Source: Meconema thalassinum (lineage: Eukaryota; Arthropoda; Insecta; Orthoptera; Tettigoniidae). Taken from it: a stretch of DNA of 64,000 nucleotides. A model generated the notes under the pieces. That model was not told the origin of the DNA. It was given only the letters and a program-made list of their open reading frames with translations, and did not search any database. Position 1 is the first letter of the stretch; each line of letters opens with the position of its first letter. The position numbers and the translations under genes are program-made. The stretch spans positions 524,104,861-524,168,860 of the forward strand of contig OX336390.1 in NCBI GenBank assembly GCA_946902985.2, in the 5' to 3' direction. Of this stretch, positions 9,902-21,329 are shown in pieces.

Positions 9902-11045
9902 TGAGTGTGTGTACTCTGGATGTCTGCCCCCCCCCCCCCCCTATCAATTCGAACACGGTGAACGCGAATTGAACGAAATTTGGTACAAAGGTAGCACTTG
10001 CAAAGGCCACCTCAGTGCCATGTTTTATATCGCCGCCATCTTGACGGAAACGTAATGGCGGCCACACAAATGTTCAAAGCTTAAATCAAATTATAACTAA
10101 CCTAATCATCCGATCTCTACCAAATTTTGCAACAACATACCATTATAGGGGGAGCATCCTTTGACCAAACTAATATGTCATCAGCCTAATAGTTTGCGGA
10201 TGGCGGCCATCTTTGTGTGAAAATCGATTCCCCCTATTAATTCGAACACGGTGAAACCGAATGGAATGAAATTTGGTACAGAGGTAGTACTATCAAAGAA
10301 AACCTCAGTGTCATGTTTTATATCGCCGCCTTCTTGACGGAAACGTAATGGCGGCCACACAATGTTCAAAGCTTAAATCAAATTACGACTAACCTAACCA
10401 TGCGATCTCTACGAAATTTTGCAACAACATACCTTTATGGAGGAAGCATGCTCTGACCAAATTAATAGGTCATCAGCCTAATAGTATGCGGATGGCGGCC
10501 ATCTTTGTGTCAAAATGGATTCCCCCTATTAATTCAAACACGGTTAAACCTAATGGAACGAAATTTGCTACAGAGGTAGCACTAGCAAAGGGAACCTCAG
10601 TGTCATGTCTTATATCGCCGCCATCTTGACGGAAACGTAATGACGGCCACCCAAATGTTAAAAGCTTAAATCAAATTACGACCATCCTAAAAATTTGATC
10701 TCTACCAGATTTTGCAACAACATGCCTTTTTGTGGAAAGCATCTTATGATTGACTACAAGGTCATCAGCCCAATAGTTTGCAAATAGCGGCCATGTATGT
10801 GTGCAAATCCATTCCCCATATCAATGCAAACACGGTGAAACCGAATTGAATGAAATTTTTTACAGAGGTAGCACGAGCAAAGGGCACCTCATATTCATGT
10901 TTAATATCCCTATAGCACGTTGTATTTCAACAAGCTACTACAACCAACATTCAATTATACTCCTTGAAAAGGACAAAGAGTTATAACAATACCCATGCAT
11001 TTAGGAGAAAGTAGGCTATATGTTCTTTACTGAACATCTTGTTCC
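9790..11045 (+). mobile_element. HINE-like (Helentron-type, non-autonomous) element with 292-bp tandem core
   Basis: The element opens with a hairpin (TAGCCTACTTTC, A/T-rich loop, GAAAGTAG at 9795-9833), then GAGATC. A GT/GTCT microsatellite (9858-9912), a C run and a roughly 292-bp unit repeated about 3.7 times follow, with starts near 9946, 10239, 10531 and 10823. It closes with GAAAGTAGGCTA and a hairpin, ATGTTC-TTTACT-GAACAT (11020-11037). Subterminal inverted repeats, internal tandem repeats, a GTCT microsatellite and a 3' hairpin are recognised traits of DINE-1/HINE elements. There is no coding capacity. Class assignment is inference. Confidence 0.65.
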
Positions 11046-11094
11046 TTTTCACTTCAAGGCCCCCATCAATCTTCATTCTTGGAGAGTTGAGAGC

Positions 11095-11950
11095 AATTTT
11101 CAGCCTATTTTCATTTATGAAAAAGAAATAGGCTTATCAGATGACCTTTTGTCCGTGTGTGTGTTCAATGAAACTCGGTAAGTACAAACTACTACCTCGT
11201 CCGACCTAGACTGTGCTTTTCAACTTTTGATACGTTTCACCAATTCAATATGACAGCCACGCGAATATTTCACTCATTTCATTTCAGTGTCCTGTCAACA
11301 TTTCCAAAAAACTGCAGTTGCGATGGGCATGTTACTTCCTCTAAAAACATCTCCCATTGTGCATGGGTTGTCCAGGAGGGGGCAGATATGTAGGTGGCTT
11401 GGGTCTTGTTCAGCACCACATTCACAAGAGGTGTCTGCATCTGCTGGAAGGATCCCCCATTCTTGCAGGTTGGTCTTGCATGGAGGGACACCCTCTCTTT
11501 AAGCGGTTGACATTCACTGACATTCTATATCTCCGCAACGGTAACAGATATCATCCTGAAATTTTGTACAGTAATAAAGGGTATTACTACAAATTTACCT
11601 ATGTAGCTTTCAAAACCCTATTATGTACAAAACCAACATGGCCGGCAAGCGAAATTTAAATATTTTAATGGACTTTTCACGCGATTTGACCATCCGAGTG
11701 CAGTGAAACTTGGTACAGTAAATGTACATACACATGTTAATACAATGGTATCATATTTAATTCAATTGTTTTCATGACCACAAGATGGTGGCAGTGCGAA
11801 ATTTTAAAATTAAGTTTCAATTTCTTGTGTCCTAATCGTGCGATCGAAGTGAAAATTTGAATAATGAACCTATGCAGTAATCTTCATCCAATGGTACATA
11901 ACTATATGACCTACGTACAGAACAATCCAACATGTTTGCAGAGGTTGCAG
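11095..11950 (+). mobile_element. Second HINE-like element, related body
   Basis: The start hairpin AGCCTATTTTC...GAAATAGGCT (about 11100-11135) is followed by TGTCCGTGTGTGTG and then AACTCGGTAAG. The body includes ATATCTCCGCAACGGTAACA and two imperfect units with a CAACATGG or CAAGATGG block (around 11637 and 11785). It matches 21330-22147 in reverse complement. The 3' limit is uncertain. The plus-strand ORF 11357-11659 is not supported by any domain. Confidence 0.55.
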
Positions 11951-12147
11951 TACGAGACTCACATGGATTAGACAGTTAATTCTCTGCCTCCCATCTAAAT
12001 GACTTGTAATGTTTGTACAATAAAATACCTAATATGTGTAAGCTTGTATTTTTCACCATCACAGATACTTTTCATGTGACCTGCCAACATGTAAACAGAG
12101 TTTCAACGACCTGACCTTGATGTAGGTGCTGCTACTTTGTAAAGGAA

Positions 12148-12212
12148 CCCTTTTCCAGCCCTCATGTCAGTACTTAAGTCCCTGATGGAGCCATGGATCG
12201 AACCGGAAATTA
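12148..12212 (-). repeat. SINE family B fragment
   Basis: The reverse complement gives GGTTCGATCCATGGCTCCATCAGGGA followed by a GACATGAGGGCTGG block, corresponding to the B-box and adjacent body of SINE B as seen at 14500-14575. Only about 65 bp remain. Confidence 0.6.
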
Positions 12213-13502
12213 TTAGCATCCTATCTCTACTACTCGGGGACGGTGGCTGTAAATCGACAGTCTTAATTACACGGGAAGGCATTTGGTGTGTCTCTGGAGA
12301 ACTAGTCCAATGTCAATGTAGTATTCAACAATCCTTTATCCCAGCCTTTATAAACAACTGCTTCAAGTTAGGATGTTCGAAGAACTGGGGCGACATCCGA
12401 CGAGCTCCAAATCCGTCTTCATGCCAATAGCCAATGTCTTTATGGCAATCATTAGTCACATCCTGGTATTCCCTCAAGGAGAGTGAAGTGTCAAATGTCT
12501 TATTTGAATAGTGTAACGTAGGAACCAGTAATTTATATACAGTACAAGGATGAATTGGTGAAGATAAATTCCATCACTTATTTTATTCTAATGGTGATTT
12601 CATTGTATTTAATAAATAATATACTACAAACCCCCATGGAAGAAGACAGGTGGCCTCTGGGCAACGGAGAGAAAGGTACAACACAGCCAGAGGATACGTG
12701 ACATCAAGACCCATTCCAAACACAATAGTTGAATGTCGTGGTCCGCAGTTGGCCTGTACGGAAAAAGAATGAGATACTCGTGCATCAAAAAAATGTTATA
12801 CCACAAGGTGTGAAGAATCCCCTAAGTTCCTTCTTTCTTTCTAAATATAGTCAGGCATCCGGTGTTTCTGAAGATATTTTCAAATGAGTTTCTTCCGGAA
12901 CACTGGAGGAAATGCACTCGACGACTCTTAAAAGAGACACCCATTCCAGTGAATACGAGCTGTAATAGGTGCAACATCGTTACAGCAGTTACATTACATG
13001 ATAGTGTCCGGCTAATTAGATAGACGATCCACAGGATAGATTTCCAGTGGGGTCATGGGATTTTAGCTTCATAGTGTTCATTCGCCTGGCCCGAGGATTG
13101 GCGTAACGTCTTTATTACTTATTTCATCCTAATCGTTGACTCAGAAGACCAACACCAATCCGCTCCGGAGGTCACACACCAATAATTCACATGACATTAC
13201 ACCGATGGATGGGTCGACTTTTCCGGAAACCTTATTTCCTGACATGATAAGCCATCACATGTCAAACAGTAACGTGGTGCTACATGTTCGTGCAAGCACG
13301 ACATGATACGTCCATCCATTTCTTGATTTGACCGTAGATGAACGATCGAGGACTGGGGTTTACGTGATTGCCAGGATAATGGGTGATAGCACAGTAAGTA
13401 TGAGGGAACGTGACACAATATGTGAAAGATAGACCACGGACAACTGAGCCTAGTGAGGAGTGGGACCTATAGCTTTTTCGTCGGGGTAATCAATATGATG
13501 GA
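12213..13502. other. Non-coding stretch, nothing recognised
   Basis: No recurrent family or protein domain is visible. The minus-strand ORFs near 12624 and 13197 are short and lack recognisable motifs. Confidence 0.45.
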
Positions 13503-13570
13503 GGCGTGATGGCGCAGCGGCCAAGCTACTTGCCACTCACCAAGGTAGGCTGGGTTCAATTCATGGATAA
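13503..13570 (+). repeat. tRNA-like SINE head (family E type)
   Basis: The sequence GCGTGATGGCGCAGCGGCCAA provides a head and A-box, and GGGTTCAATTCATGG is a B-box relative. The same head starts the E copy at 47528 and, reversed, those at 22156-22335 and 23034-23227. The rest of this copy is replaced by SINE A material. Confidence 0.65.
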
Positions 13571-13604
13571 TGTATCTGAGATTTTTGAGCTACAATTGTA
13601 GTTG

Positions 13605-13990
13605 TTGTTGTTGCTTATTTTAGGAGCTGCGACGTCGTGGGCATATAGCCCCAGGTATTTAGGGTGGTGTGTAATCTGTGTGATAACCTGTGTTATTATG
13701 ATGGTTGTACTAGTGTGTGTATTTGTAAATTGGTGATATAATTGGCAAGGAGGTGGCCGTGGCCTGAAGTTAGAAACAATTCCAGCATTTTCTTGGTGTA
13801 GGAGTGGGGAAACCACGGAAAACCACTCCAAGGATGGCTGAGGTGGGAATCAAACCCTCCTCAATTTTGCCTCACGAGACTGAGAGTGCGCCATTCCAGC
13901 TCTTAGACCGGTATTAAAATATCTTGGCTGAGCCGGGAATAAACCCCGGGCCTCTGGAGTGAGAGCCAACTGCTACACCATGATCTGGTC
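13605..13990 (-). repeat. SINE family A, full body
   Basis: On the minus strand the copy runs from a head with GGTTTATTCCCGGCTC (near 13945), through the conserved TTTTCCGTGGTTTCCCC body and CCACGGCCACCTCCTTGCCA, to a tail ending in GCTCCTAAAATAAGCAACAACAACAA. The CAA-type tail is present, so the 3' end is complete. Confidence 0.8.
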
Positions 13991-14107
13991 ATCGCGTTAC
14001 ATCCAGTGGTTCTGATTCCACGTATAAAAGAGAAGAATAAAATCCCGTGGCTTAAGACAGCGTGGTTAACTGAATGTAAAATTACAAGCATTCTTCCTTT
14101 TTGTTTA

Positions 14108-14200
14108 CAGCTGGATTACCTCAGCCATCCTTGGAGTGGATTTCGATGGTTTCCCCACTCCTTCTACAAGAAAATGCTGGAATGGTTTCTAACTTAAAGG
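14108..14200 (+). repeat. SINE A core fragment
   Basis: CCATCCTTGGAGTGGATTTC, TGGTTTCCCCACTCC and GGAATGGTTTCTAACTTAA match the central body of SINE A in forward orientation. Head and tail are absent. Confidence 0.6.
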
Positions 14201-14459
14201 TAGTGGGTTCAATCCCCTACTTTCAATTTCCTACTTTCTACACCAATAAATTACAGGCAAAGTGCCTCGTTATAGGCCATGGTCTATGCCTTCCAAATCC
14301 TTACCAAATTACATTCATCGCCATTGCAATGTTTTGAAGCCATCCTTTCAGTGTCGGCTATACAAACTGTCAGTTTTAACTCTTCAGTCGATCAACAAAA
14401 ATTTGCCCAAGGACTGGGTGGGGGTACAATGAATATAATATATGAATAATAAGCAAATA

Positions 14460-14765
14460 GCCAGCCCCGTGGTGTTGTGGTAGCGCGCCTGCCTCGCACT
14501 TGGAGACCCCGGGTACGATTCCTGGCTCCATCAGGGATTTTAGAAACTGACGTGAGGGCTAGAACGGGGCGCACCCAACCTCGTGAGTACAATCGAGTAA
14601 CTGTCCGATAGTGTGACAGCATGGAGATCAAGATTAACGGTCGAGGGGATCTGACGCGCTGACCACGCGACACCCCATAATCTGCAGGCCAAATAGCGGG
14701 GCAGCGGTTGCTTGATAGGCCTAGACCCTTCATGGGCTGTAGCGCCACGGGGTTTGGTTTTGGAT
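14460..14765 (+). repeat. SINE family B, near full length
   Basis: The head GCCAGCCCCGTGGTGTTGTG carries an A-box at TGGTAGCGCGCCTG and a B-box GGGTACGATTCC. The body includes GAAACTGACGTGAGGGCT and the 3' part includes AGGCCTAGACCCTTCATGGG. Copies at 49130-49430 (minus) and 51609-51921 (plus) align throughout. Confidence 0.8.
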
Positions 14766-14861
14766 TACGCACTTTACCCTTCAAGCGGTCACCATCACCT
14801 CATGATCACTGGCTTGCATTAGCAAAGAGAATGGTTCCAGAATCCATTCCAGCCGCAGCGC

Positions 14862-14867
14862 GACGAC

Positions 14868-14900
<33 letters not shown>
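14862..14900 (+). repeat. (GAT)n microsatellite
   Basis: About twelve GAT units, ending exactly where the R1-associated GTTGTTTTAAGAGGCC motif begins. Confidence 0.9.
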
Positions 14901-14901
<1 letters not shown>

Positions 14902-16160
14902 GTTGTTTTAAGAGGCCTAACATCTAGGTTATCGGCCCCTGATGATCTGGCTGATAGCGAAAGTGACAGTGAAATGGAAACCAGAACGAAAATTAAGTGA
15001 GCCGGAAAATAAGGACAAAAAGGATCTCAGATTGAAACAACTCACAAAATGTTCTTACAAAAGGGAATTTAGAACGAAAAGATACACGAAAGGAATATAT
15101 TGAAAAAAAAAGACGCACAAAATGCAGGCTAGGTTCAAAATACTTACAAAATGCAATGTAGAGTCGAAATACTTACAAAATTCAATGGAAATTCAAAATA
15201 CTTACAAAATGCAAATGAGATCGATAATACGTACAAAATGCAATTGGGGTTCAAAATACTTACAAAATGTAATTGAAATTGAAAATACACAATGGAATTC
15301 AGATTGAAAGGTCCCATTTCCAATCCAAAATATTCACAAAGTGCAATTGAAATTCAAAATACTTATAAAATGCAATTGAAATTGAAAATGCTTACAAAAT
15401 GCACTGTAGATTCCAACTACTCATTTGGATTGACAATACTTACAAAATGAAATTTAGATTGAAGATACTTGACAAAATGTAATCTAGATTCAAAATACCC
15501 ACAAAATGCAATTGAGAATCAAAATACTTGCAAAATGCCCACCACACAAAATGTAATTTAGATTTAAAATTATTACGAAATGCGGTTTTGGTTGAAAATA
15601 CTTACAAAATGGAATTGAAATTCAAAAAACTCACTAAAATGCCCTGCACCTACATTGAAAGACTTACTAAAAAGCAATTTAAATTGTCAATCTTTACAAA
15701 ATGCAATTGAGGTTGAAAACAATCGCGAAATGCAATTTAGATCGAAAAACTTACAAAATGCAACGCAGATTAAAAATACCTACAAAAGGTAGTATAGATG
15801 CACAAAAAAGTTAAAGGGGATTTAGATAAACGGGGGAGCCAATTAACAATAACAATGCAGGAATCTTAAAGAGAAAAGGAAATATAATGAAAAGAAAACA
15901 AGAGGTCTGACCCCCCCCCCCGAAGAAGGAGGGATCAGGAAAGGTGAGACAAGGGCCAATTAAGGCGGGAAAGTGAAAGACTCCCTAGGCCTCGGATACC
16001 CTAATACCGTCGAGGTCGGATAAGAACAAGAGTTGACCAAGGGAGGTCGACAGGAAAGAAGACTGAGAGGAGCCTGGCATATGTAAGTGGACGCAATGCC
16101 GGACTCAGCTGGGACCCCGTGGTCGCCAACCCACGTCGCACTAAATGTGAGCCCCTGGGG
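14900..16160 (+). repeat. R1 dispersed repeat, fullest copy with minisatellite
   Basis: The start TTGTTGTTTTAAGAGGCCTA, followed by ACATCTAGGTTATCGGCCCC, is a motif also seen diverged at 36547 and, reversed, at 63440-63495. A long minisatellite (15040-15800) leads into the 267-bp block shared with 1-263 and 9330-9605. The end is the same CCCCTGGGG. This gives a candidate full length of about 1.26 kb with no coding capacity. Short repeated ORFs (15122-15307, 15528-15710) only read the minisatellite. Confidence 0.7.
15040..15800 (+). repeat. Minisatellite of roughly 29-bp units inside R1
   Basis: The degenerate unit contains ATACTTACAAAATGCAATT followed by a variable A/T/G-rich segment such as GAAATTCAAA. 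About two dozen imperfect copies are visible, with spacing near 29 bp and some gaps. Divergence between units indicates an old array. Confidence 0.85.
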
Positions 16161-16298
16161 GATGTAATTAGATATTATTTGTATATAAATTCAAACCTAA
16201 ACGCCATTGATCAGGATCTGATGATGACAGCCTAAAGATCGAAACATGTGATTCGAAAATTGCCCCATTATATAAGTGATCATAACTAATGCACTGTA

Positions 16299-16790
16299 AT
16301 GTGCCCATTTTTTCATGTGGAAATTGTGTTAGAGCCAAAACAATTACATTTGGTCGCCCAACTTAGGGGCACGAATCAATTACACTTGTCACCTCAGCGT
16401 GGGGAACAATTCATTTCATTTAATTGTTCAACTGATCAATTGAAACAATTATATTTGGTCGCCCAACTTAGGGGCACGAATCAATTACTCTTGTCACCTC
16501 AACGTGGGGAACAATTCATTTCATTTAATTGTTCAACTGATCAATTGAAACAATTATATTTGGTCGCCCAACTTAGGGGCACGAATCAATTACTCTTGTC
16601 ACCTCAACGTGGGGAAAAATTCATTTCATTTAATTGTTCAACTGATCAATTGAAACAATTATATTTGGTCGCCCAACTCATGGGCAGCAAACAATTGCAA
16701 CACCTAATTTTTCCCAGGAATGTTATTTACTTATTATTCATATATTATATACATTGTGTCCCGCCCAGTCATTGGGCAATTTCGTGTTGA
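16299..16790 (+). repeat. 105-bp tandem repeat forming a 163-codon open frame
   Basis: TGGTCGCCCAACTTAGGGGC starts at 16351, 16456 and 16561, with a variant at 16666, an exact 105-bp period over about 3.6 units. Units two and three are nearly identical, so expansion is recent. As 105 is 35 codons, the frame stays open and would encode repeats containing QLYLVAQLRGTNQLLLSPQR. There is no signal peptide or known domain, and the flanks are non-coding. I treat it as a tandem repeat, with an expressed protein only a remote option. Each unit has an imperfect palindrome (AATTGTTCAA...TTGAAACAATT). Confidence 0.8.
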
Positions 16791-17569
16791 CCGACTGAAG
16801 AGTTACAACTGATGGTTATTCATTTATTCTCTCTTTAACTCCTCATGAATTTGACACCAGGAAGGTATTTCATCCGTAATAACTATTCACCACCTATAAA
16901 ACTCGAGTGCTCATCTCAAATCCCTCCATAAACTGCAATAAAAGATATAAAACGATATGTGTATGCAATATACTCTTTTGGTTCATGGAACTCAGGTAAC
17001 ATACTGTATATAGGCCTACCATATTTCAACAACATCGCCACGAAAAAAAAATACAAAGTAGCTAAGTAACTTGCGGTTAACAAGTATACCACTCTTGCAA
17101 AAGGAGAAACAAACAAAACTACAGGAAGGAAAAATAAACTTGCTGATATATCTCACAGTTGTAGATATCATACGTAACGCTTGAACGAAACACTTTTAGC
17201 TTGATCGACCTGACATGTCACTCAACCATGTTCTACAAACAATCGTGGAAACGTCCTTTCAGTTTATACATGGGTATAAACCTGATCCATAACAACAGTT
17301 CCATAGGAAGTAAAATCGTGTGAACCACTACCCCGGTGCAAGTCATCCTACGCCCATCAAAATGCACAAAGTATGATATATGCATTAATAGTCCGGTGGT
17401 ATTGAGTATTGGTATTCATAATGAATATGATGTTAATTGTTTTAATGGGCCAAATTCTAGGATATCGACCCCTTAAAGGGTTGATTGGAGATGAGGAAAT
17501 GAAAAATACTGTAGAACTAAAACTAACAACTAATTTATGACTTCATCTTAGTCTTTTGTTGATTTTTTG
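16791..17569. other. A/T-rich non-coding stretch
   Basis: No gene is visible. A diverged copy of the GTTTTAATGGGCC...ATCGACCCCTTAAA motif occurs at 17438-17476, related to the R1 start. Confidence 0.45.
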
Positions 17570-17935
17570 AATCTTTAGGGGCTTCTCAACATTGCAGTCA
17601 TGTAGCTTCGTGTACTTGGGTGTGTGTAGAATTTGTCATATAACCTGTGTTAAAGTGATGTCTGTACAAGTGTGTGAATTTGTAATTGAGATTAGGATTT
17701 ACGATCATGACTTCAATTTAGGTACCATCCCGGTTTTCGCCAAGAAAAGAAGTAGAAACCCACGGAAAACCACTTCTAGAATAGTTGAGATAGAAATCGA
17801 ACCCACTTCTTCCCATTTCTGTCACTCGAGGCTGAGAAAAGCCCGTTCCAGCCATCAGGGCCAATTTTTATTTCGGCAGAGACAAGAAACGAAAGCGAAT
17901 CTCCGTGGTGGCGGACAAGAACGCTAGTAACTACG
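17570..17935 (-). repeat. SINE family A
   Basis: The minus strand shows GGGTTCGATTTCTATCTC, GGTTTTCCGTGGGTTTC and the tail TTCTACACACACCCAAGTAC. The head end, near 17880-17930, is degenerate. Confidence 0.75.
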
Positions 17936-18534
17936 CCAAACTCGTCAGTTCATTTTATCGATAGCAACTACGAAATTCAGCTCAATCTTTAAAATTCTTA
18001 CAGTAGACTAGTTTATTGGTGGTGATAGTATTCTTGTAAAATAGATGAGAACTAACCCATCGTCCAAGTTCTATATGCTTAAATATCACTGTATGTTTGT
18101 AGCCAAGCCCTTAGAGTCTATTGAATGAAGTCCTATTCGAGCTATCATATCTGGTATGGTTCCAAAAGAACGCACTGCGTACATTCCAGCATATTTCTCC
18201 CGCATAGCTCATCTGAGAATGAACATCAAACTGTATCCTCTTAAGAATTGTGTTCAGTTCGTTGACATTTGACCTTACTAAAAACATGTCTGGCATGTAC
18301 TTTCATTGCGACGTACTTCATGCGCACTATGTGCAAGCATTAGCCTTGTCGCTGCAGCCTGTGAGTTTGTCTTCTCTTTCCGGAGTTCGAACACGTCACA
18401 TTTTACCTGTGCTCCCACTGTGGTCTTCCCCTAAAAAAGTTGTTTTAAAAATATTGTTGACATTCCACGACTTCAGATAAGTAACAATATCAGATCTTTG
18501 AATACTTTAGTAGTAGACCAAACAATATTGTATA

Positions 18535-19361
18535 AGGTGCGTTCAAAAAGTAACGAGCCAGAGGCTGTAATGCACAAACCAGTGACTACATCGGCTAATC
18601 GTGGCGTGTGTAACGAGGTGTGGTTCCGACCAGAGCGTGGAAGGTCACAGCCCGTCGCTAGAGGGCACGCGTGTACGTCACGTGACGATACAAAGCGAGC
18701 AGCATCATGCATCAATCATCCAACGCTGCCAGTCGCATTGCAAACATTGGCATGGAGGCGTCAGACGAAGACCAAAGAGGTGTTGTTCAGTTTCCGACAG
18801 CGGAAGGAGTAGGGGGAAAGAACATTCATCGCCGAATGTCACAAGTGTACGGCGAACACTGCATGCCCCTTGCAAGGGTCAAGGCGTAGCACAAGCACTT
18901 TAGGGTAGGACGGGTATCGTTAGCCGATGATGCCCGGTCTGGGGCATCCCCCTGCATTATCGATGACAACGTCCAGCTGGTTGATGCACTCATTACCCAG
19001 GACCGCCGAGTGACAGTGAACGCCATAGCCGCCTTGGTCGCATTGAACGTCGGAAGTGTGCACACCATCATGAAGGAACGACTGCACTTGCGGAAAGTGT
19101 GTGCCCAATGGGTGCCTCACGGTCTTCAACCACACCAGGAAGCATGTCGAATGGCCTACTGTCTTGGTCTTGGTTGAACCATTGATGCATGCTGCTGCTC
19201 GCTTTGTATCGTCAGGTGACGTGCACGCGTGCCCTCTAGCGACGGGCTGTGACCTTCCACGCTCTGGTCGGAACCACACCTCGTTACACACGCCACGATT
19301 ATCCGATGTCGTCACTGCTTTGCGCATTTCAGCCTCGGCTCGTTACTTTTTGAACGCACCT
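18535..19361 (+). mobile_element. Mariner-like element, internal-deletion derivative with 180-bp TIRs
   Basis: Inverted terminal repeats span 18535-18716 and 19181-19361, starting AGGTGCGTTCAAAAAGTAAC, with about ten differences by eye. TA flanks both ends (18533-18534 and 19362-19363). Total length is 827 bp. The interior keeps only the N-terminal part of a transposase, so the catalytic domain has been deleted and mobility would need a helper element. Confidence 0.9.
18690..19176 (+). pseudogene. N-terminal mariner transposase fragment
   Basis: One plus-strand frame reads the DNA-binding half of a mariner transposase. Blocks are VGGKNIHRRMSQVYGEHC, then after a TAG at 18887-18889 HKHFRVGRVSLADDARSGA, then QLVDALITQDRRVTVNAIAAL and GSVHTIMKERLHLRKVCAQW. 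These correspond to the two helix-turn-helix units and the GRPS-like hook (here DARSGA). The TAG stands where the family has Trp. No DDE/D catalytic residues remain; the frame ends at TGA 19174-19176 just before the right terminal repeat. Confidence 0.85.
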
Positions 19362-19376
19362 TATATTAATTTCTGA

Positions 19377-19778
19377 TTTATTTATCACCAGTCGTTGTCG
19401 ATTAATTAACGACGTCATCTTCGGGGAGGCCTGGTTCAGGTCTTTCGAGTCGACGTACAAGGGTGACCTCCTTGTTGCTATGACAAAATCCGAAAACTTT
19501 TCTGGCACCTAATTGACGGCCGAACAGGCGAGGAATGCATTACAATTAATTTTTGTGTAGAGGGACTATTTGTCTACTAGCATTTCATATCTGAAAATAT
19601 CATTACAATAGCTATTTACACTAGTCTCGATGCACACAGCTGCTCACCATCGAGGCCTACGATCATCGGTGAGAGAAAAATATATATCTTTTTATTGTTG
19701 CTGTTGTTGTTACTTCCATCTGCAGGCTTACGACACCTTGGTTATCAATTCGTTGAACACCAGCCTTCATGGTGTATT
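19377..19778. other. Spacer, nothing recognised
   Basis: Non-coding sequence between the mariner derivative and SINE F, with a short TTG microsatellite-like run near 19695-19715. Confidence 0.45.
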
Positions 19779-19790
19779 CCTCATTTCCTT

Positions 19791-20301
19791 GGCGGCTTCA
19801 GTGGCGTAGTTAGTAGCATGCTGATCTTCTACAGTATGCACAAGATCGCGGTTTCAAACCCGGCCAAGTCGTCGGATTTTTTAAGAGCGTTAAAAATCCC
19901 TCAGTAAGCTTTCCTTCGGGGGCGAAGTAAAGCCGGCGGGCCCATGTCATAGATGTATGGCATGTGAAAGAACCTTCCATTAACTAAAATTGTGTGAAGC
20001 TAAATTTGTTGGCTAGATTAATTATCGCTCTATTAGTTCCAACGTATGCTGCCAGGTGCCGGTTGTGGTGGCATCTAGTATCCAAGTTCACAGATAGGTG
20101 TCGTTGACGGTAGCATTTGGAAGCAAAAGTAGGAATTATTTGAAATTAATCATTTACAAACCTTACCTGATTTAAAAATAAAAAACACTATTAAATTTCA
20201 CAATTAACACCAGTTTTCAGACAGATTGTACACACACCCAAAGTACACGGGGTTAGAGACCGCATTGTTGCAGCCTCTAAACTGAGGAACCAACCAACCA
20301 A
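19791..20301 (+). repeat. SINE family F, full length with target-site duplication
   Basis: The head GGCGGCTTCAGTGGCGTAGT has an A-box at TAGTTAGTAGCATGCTG and a B-box relative GGTTTCAAACCC. The body includes GCCGGCGGGCCCATGTCATA. The tail carries ACACACACCCAAAGTACACGG and ends in AACCAACCAA. A perfect 12-bp direct repeat CCTCATTTCCTT flanks it (19779-19790 and 20302-20313). Confidence 0.9.
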
Positions 20302-20429
20302 CCTCATTTCCTTACGTGTGTTTTAGTGGCATTATCCCGCTGCTGAAAATATTCCATTTCGTTTCTCTTAATACAACCCCTAGACCAGTTTTCATTTGCT
20401 ATTGATATCAGGCCTTGGTACATCTTCGT

Positions 20430-20660
20430 CATCAGCTCCCTGAAATATTGGGTGTGTGTTGAACTTGTCTGATATTCTGTGTTTCATGTGATGACTGCAG
20501 CAGTGTTGGTAGTTCTATTAGATACTGGGATGGGGTACGTGCCCCTTGATTTAAAATAAAGTACTGTCTCAGCATTTGCATAGAGTTCAAACTGGAAAAC
20601 CATGGAAAACTATTTCAAGGATGGTGGACGGTGGAGTTCAATCTCACGTAAGTTATAACG
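20430..20660 (-). repeat. Old SINE A-related copy
   Basis: The minus strand preserves the TTTTCCATGGTTTTCC body and GCAAATGCTGAGAC block, and a degenerate GAACTTGTCTGATATTC tail. A B-box-like TTGAACTCCACCG remains. Confidence 0.55.
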
Positions 20661-21329
20661 AGTCAATAGGTAGCTTGGAGCATTGCCTAGCGCTGTGCCT
20701 TTGAGTGCATAGCTACTGCTGTCGGTCAAATCATCGAAATTCTAGCTTTAAAAAATGAGACTTGGGAGTTTTTCTGAAGATTCTACTCATGTTACGTCGT
20801 GTTGATCAGCTGTGTTTAAGTGCCCAGTTTCAGTGCGCCACATTGTACTCACACATTGATTGCTCTGTTACTTAAGGAGTTTCGTTTATAGTATTAGCAC
20901 TTTATTTACCGTAGGCATGGGCGATTATAGTGCTCTAGAAGGGGTCGTTTACGTTGCCGTACCTCTTCGACCCGTCTCCTGTCTTTAAGAGGGTTCAGAG
21001 GAAAGTGCTTCTTTTGCAGTGATGTAGAGCATGCCTTGCACTTCTCAGCTATGCAAATAGATAAGTGCATGAACATCAATCATTTATCAACTTGATGTTT
21101 TAAAACATTTTAAACAAAAAATAATAGTTTACAAAAGGGTAGATTTAAAGAATCTATATTTACTGTTTGTCCAAAAGTGCCAACAGAGAAATGCACGTAG
21201 TTGAACTGGAACTTTCCATATATTCAAATATCTGCTGATGTAGCCTATCACATTGGTCTGTCAGAAGCTCATTCTATAACAGCTACTCCGTAATTTTCAA
21301 CTTAAATGTCAATAAATATAAGACCGCAT
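20661..21329. other. Non-coding stretch, nothing recognised
   Basis: A/T-rich sequence without a recurrent family or coding signal that I can identify. Confidence 0.4.

Noticed and set aside
11357..11659. 100-codon plus-strand ORF
   Set aside because: It lies within a HINE-like element and is not preserved in the matching copy at 21330-22147.
15040..15800. CRISPR array
   Set aside because: The units are degenerate throughout with no conserved repeat/unique spacer alternation, and the context is a eukaryotic repeat element.
18498..18812. ORFs inside the mariner-derivative terminal repeats, mirrored at 18920-19376
   Set aside because: The same peptide appears from both ends only because the termini are inverted repeats.
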